This document shows positions 7,329 through 9,962 of a stretch of 9,962 nucleotides of DNA, piece after piece. How positions within the stretch are numbered: position 1 is the stretch's first letter; every line of letters starts with the position of its first letter. Source of the DNA: Thermoleophilia bacterium (lineage in GTDB: Bacteria > Actinomycetota > Thermoleophilia > RBG-16-64-13); assembly GCA_016929985.1 (NCBI GenBank), contig JAFGIH010000275.1:1-9962 (forward strand). Direction: 5' to 3'. A program made the translations under genes and the position numbers. The notes under the pieces were generated by a model that ran no database searches, was not told where the DNA came from, and saw only the letters and a list, made by a program, of their open reading frames with translations.

Positions 7329-8946
7329 CTGCATCCTCCTCAGCCACTTCGTCCTCATTCTTTTCGGGCTGAGGCGTCGCCTGGAGGATTGGGTCCAGTG
7401 GCGCCAGTTGCTCCGCCATCTTGGGGTAGCCCAACTTGTCCACACCGATTTCGAGGCAGACCTCCAGAATCACCTGCGCCGCGACCAACAGGTGGGCGTT
7501 CATGGGCGCGTGGGTGAAAACGGGCATCCGATGCAGACGGTGGAGGGGCTCTGTGCAGTAGCAGAGGGTCGCATGCTTCAAGCTCCCCCATTCACCATGA
7601 ACCTCGCTGCTCGCAGGCGAGTAGATGAGCCGGTAGAGCTTCTCCATCCCAGCCGCGAGTGCCATTTTTCGCGTGTCTTTTTTAGACCAGTTCCCCAGCT
7701 CGATGTTGAGCAACTCGGTGTGAAATCCGCCGAGTTCATCGGAGATCTCGTCCGCCGTGCGCCCATCCAACCCCAGGGCACCAGGATGCGTGTCCTGGAG
7801 GTGCAGCATCAACAGCTTCTCCTGCCCTTCGCCATAGCGGATGAACGTGGACACCTCCTCCTCTGTGGCTGCCTTCGCCAGATAGCCGAACGTGATGGCG
7901 GTGTCAGCCAGGCAGCGAACCATGATGCCCCCCGTGTCACGCTGCCACAGGTTGGTATCCGCCATGATGAGCGAGTAGAGGCGTATCACCCTGGAGAGTA
8001 GACCAAAAAAGACCTCGCCTTTCTCCGGGCTATACAGGTCGTAGGGAATGCTGAGGGCCAGTGCATCGACGTACTCAACTGCCAGGTTCGCGTTGGCTGC
8101 GCACGTGGCGACGAGCGCGTCTTCTGCATCCGCCTCAACGCGGGAACCCTGTATTGCGAACATGCGCTGAGGCCGGCAAGCCTCAAGGTCTAGGTTGTGC
8201 CGCCAGAAGTACGACGGCCATGCCCGCCCAGTGAGGCTTGGCTTCTCGCCGTACAGCATATTCGTCATCGCTCTGACTGAGGATTGGACGTGCGCCTTTT
8301 CTTCCTCAGTGCATCCCGTTGGGTACTTTGGGAGCAGTTTGGTGACCTCCACCCTCTCCGAGAACAGCAGATTCCCATGCTTGAGGATTCGATTCAAAGG
8401 AACGCATCGGAGGTGTCCGGCAGGTTGGTCTCGTCCGTCGTACAGGTCCGTCACAAGCCGACGAAGGCGCCCAAGCTCGAACTCCGGGCTCAGTGAGCCT
8501 CCCTCCTGAATCAGGTCCTCCCGAAGCAACCACGCTGCTGGATTGTCTGGATAGAACGAGAGGATTCGACCGATTGGATTGATGAACAACTTCTGGACGG
8601 CACCCGTGTGCTGAGTCAGGAACTCATCTCGACGTGACTCATCAACCAGCCCGAAGTCCGAAATGAGGCCATAAGCCCCCTGCTTGTCGTCGATGAACTC
8701 ATCGATCAAGTCCATGAACTCGTTGAATGGATGGTGAGCGTCGTCAACTCCATACAGATCTGCCAATCCTGCAAGCCAGAGATGCTCTGGCAGCAGATCT
8801 CTGGTCCATCCAATGGGCTTGACCGTAAGATCTGAGAGCGGCCCCCGTAGCTCCGAGCCTTTCCTTGTGTGTTTCGTCAGTGGGGTGTGCCGAGCGGCGT
8901 GTGCACGTTTTCCCTTCGGTCCCTTTTTCTTGGACTTCCTACTCAT
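7318..8946 (-). CDS. DUF5677/HEPN-like domain protein
   Basis: The product has 542 residues from ATG 8946; a GTG one codon upstream is possible, but GGAG eight bases before the ATG favours the latter. Residues 1-30 are very basic (SRKSKKKGPKGKR), possibly for nucleic-acid binding. The middle is mostly helical and unassigned. The second half fits DUF5677: GGIMVRCLADTAITFGYLAK, where such proteins have R-x(3)-E/D-x(3)-Y, then IYSPASSEVHGEWGSL, close to the SxxxHG signature. DUF5677 proteins have helical folds related to HEPN and occur as lone defence or abortive-infection genes. The tail is acidic (KNEDEVAEEDADGA) and its end overlaps the next gene. The gap to the methyltransferase is 42 nt. 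Codon use is less GC-rich at third positions than in drmA or the ATPase, hinting at separate origin. Enzymatic activity is unproven. Confidence 0.7.
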   Translation of the reverse strand: MSRKSKKKGPKGKRAHAARHTPLTKHTRKGSELRGPLSDLTVKPIGWTRDLLPEHLWLAGLADLYGVDDAHHPFNEFMDLIDEFIDDKQGAYGLISDFGLVDESRRDEFLTQHTGAVQKLFINPIGRILSFYPDNPAAWLLREDLIQEGGSLSPEFELGRLRRLVTDLYDGRDQPAGHLRCVPLNRILKHGNLLFSERVEVTKLLPKYPTGCTEEEKAHVQSSVRAMTNMLYGEKPSLTGRAWPSYFWRHNLDLEACRPQRMFAIQGSRVEADAEDALVATCAANANLAVEYVDALALSIPYDLYSPEKGEVFFGLLSRVIRLYSLIMADTNLWQRDTGGIMVRCLADTAITFGYLAKAATEEEVSTFIRYGEGQEKLLMLHLQDTHPGALGLDGRTADEISDELGGFHTELLNIELGNWSKKDTRKMALAAGMEKLYRLIYSPASSEVHGEWGSLKHATLCYCTEPLHRLHRMPVFTHAPMNAHLLVAAQVILEVCLEIGVDKLGYPKMAEQLAPLDPILQATPQPEKNEDEVAEEDADGA

Positions 8947-8988
8947 CACACCGACTCCAGAGCCGCCTCAGGCAGGGTGCACACAGCC

Positions 8989-9891
8989 TCATTCGTCATC
9001 ACCGAACAGCGATGGTTGGGTAGATGGCGTCTTCTTCTTTCTGCCCTTGCTCCTCTTGCTGCCCTTCGCTGCCAGGCCCTTGAGGCGCTCCTCTTCGGCG
9101 CGCTCGGCGTTGAGGACGAACAGGCGGTCGATGACCTCATCCTCGAAGGCTTCGATGGCCTTGTGGTCGGCTTCGGTGCGGGGACAGTAGGGCGGGACCG
9201 GAATGTCGTCCCATCCGTAGGCGTGGAGCACCGCTCGGTCCATCTCTTCGTGGAGGTGGCGGAGCTCCACGATGCGGGGCTCATCGTTGTCGGGATCCTT
9301 GAGGCGGTTGTAGGTGGTGGTCAAGCCGACCCAGACCTCGGGATCCTGCATGTAGGCGGCGCGTGCATCGTAGAGGCGTAGGCCGGCCTCCTCCAGTCCA
9401 AGGATCTCGGTGCGTGGATCAGCCTGGGGGAAGGGGAACGTCTCGAAACAGTCGGAGGCCGAGTAGTTCAGCCGTTCTTCAAGTGTGGAGGATAGTAGCC
9501 AAGCCCAGGGAACATGGACGCGGGATTGGAGGGTGGCGAAGGCGACGTAGGTGTCGAAAGGGAATACGTAGAGCTTGTGCGAGAACACCCGGTCAGCGGG
9601 CTGGAAGGAAAAGATGAGGTGTTTGCTAACGATGGCCGTGACCAGGCACCGCTCAAGGTCAAGAATTGCGTCGAACATGGCGGGTGACGGTCGGCCGAAT
9701 TGCCACCAATACTTCTTATATTGGCGGTCCTTACTTTTGTCCCTCTCTGGTTTTACCTTTGCCCGTACAATCGCCAGAAGATCTGGCCACTCGCTCGCAT
9801 CCTCGAGGCTCATTTGGCCAAAATTGATCACGTATCTCTCGAATCCTTGGTCTGGGTTTGAGTTGACCTCTTTACCTGTCGTGACGCCCAA
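8989..9891 (-). CDS. drmMI: C-terminal part of a DISARM DrmMI/PglX-like adenine methyltransferase (5' end missing or frame-broken)
   Basis: The 300 visible residues match the target-recognition and C-terminal part of class I (type IIG/PglX-like) DNA methyltransferases. Recognisable blocks are TGKEVNSNPDQ, ERYVINFGQMSLEDA, KVKPERDKSKDRQYKKYWWQFGRP, LVTAIVSKHLIFSFQP, VFSHKLYVFPFDTYVAFATLQS, then WLLSSTLEERLNYSASDCF with ETFPFP. The catalytic NPPY region would be off the window to the right. The only in-frame starts near the edge are a TTG at 9889-9891 and none upstream of an in-frame TGA (9919-9921), so this is not a free-standing gene. It ends in a basic KGSKRSKGRKKK tail and QPSLFGDDE. In class 1 DISARM this enzyme marks host DNA. 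The family is clear; the name DrmMI rests on the drmA context. Confidence 0.75.
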   Translation of the reverse strand: MGVTTGKEVNSNPDQGFERYVINFGQMSLEDASEWPDLLAIVRAKVKPERDKSKDRQYKKYWWQFGRPSPAMFDAILDLERCLVTAIVSKHLIFSFQPADRVFSHKLYVFPFDTYVAFATLQSRVHVPWAWLLSSTLEERLNYSASDCFETFPFPQADPRTEILGLEEAGLRLYDARAAYMQDPEVWVGLTTTYNRLKDPDNDEPRIVELRHLHEEMDRAVLHAYGWDDIPVPPYCPRTEADHKAIEAFEDEVIDRLFVLNAERAEEERLKGLAAKGSKRSKGRKKKTPSTQPSLFGDDE

Positions 9892-9962
9892 TATTTTGCC
9901 GCAAATCGGCCCGAAAAGTCAGCAAGAATCTGAGTAGGAAAGTGGGGATTCCGAGCGCCTTC
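9892..9962 (-). other. Window edge upstream of the methyltransferase fragment, frame unclear
   Basis: The intact gene should continue here, but the continuing frame has a stop at 9919-9921. One other minus-strand frame is open across the edge (GARNPHFPTQILADFSG), yet it lacks a motif I can match to the family. A one-base error, a true frameshift or a 5' truncation would all fit. Confidence 0.4.

Noticed and set aside
1..9962. BREX or Pgl system instead of DISARM
   Set aside because: The methyltransferase fragment alone would fit PglX, but the N-terminal motifs at 925-1 match DrmA and no PglZ or BrxC/PglY gene is seen.
1..9962. CRISPR array, tRNA or rRNA genes, replication origin
   Set aside because: No regular spaced repeats, cloverleaf or rRNA-like sequence was seen on either strand.

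Overview
The window looks like part of a phage-defence island on a high-GC bacterial chromosome. The strong GGAGG-type ribosome sites, GC-rich third codon positions and type of defence content would suit a myxobacterium or another Myxococcota-type host, but nothing here proves the taxon. Most genes run on the minus strand, right to left. Both ends of the island lie outside the window.

Layout, right to left. (i) 9891-8989: the C-terminal part of a class I DNA methyltransferase of the PglX/DISARM DrmMI type. It carries the target-recognition side only, and its reading frame is broken at the window edge. (ii) 8946-7318: a 542-residue protein with a DUF5677/HEPN-like C-terminal half. (iii) 7328-6936: a 130-residue small helical protein. 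(iv) 6939-3414: a large sacsin-like GHKL ATPase with a C-terminal NOV/DUF3883 nuclease-like domain. Genes ii-iv overlap or nearly touch (11-nt overlap, then an ATGA overlap), so they form one translationally coupled operon. (v) After an opposed two-gene cassette comes the 5' part of drmA, the DISARM helicase gene (925-1), which runs off the left edge; drmB and drmC would be expected further left.

The opposed cassette (plus strand, 1430-3238) encodes an XRE-ImmA/IrrE-type regulator-protease and a degenerate PIN-like protein. It resembles a toxin-antitoxin or regulatory pair and splits the DISARM-side operon in two. The 504-bp gap between drmA and the immA-like gene is rich in structure: two overlapping stem-loops in the drmA leader, a roughly 175-bp MITE-like inverted repeat, an AT-rich promoter-like stretch, and a further hairpin reusing the inverted-repeat core.

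The main point of interest is a DISARM-type locus (methyltransferase and DrmA helicase) carrying a tightly packed three-gene module, DUF5677/HEPN-like + small protein + sacsin-NOV ATPase, where classical class 1 DISARM runs drmMI directly to drmA. The ATPase gene has two apparent compensating frame changes near its 3' end. The methyltransferase frame is also interrupted, so the locus is either decaying or carries assembly indels.
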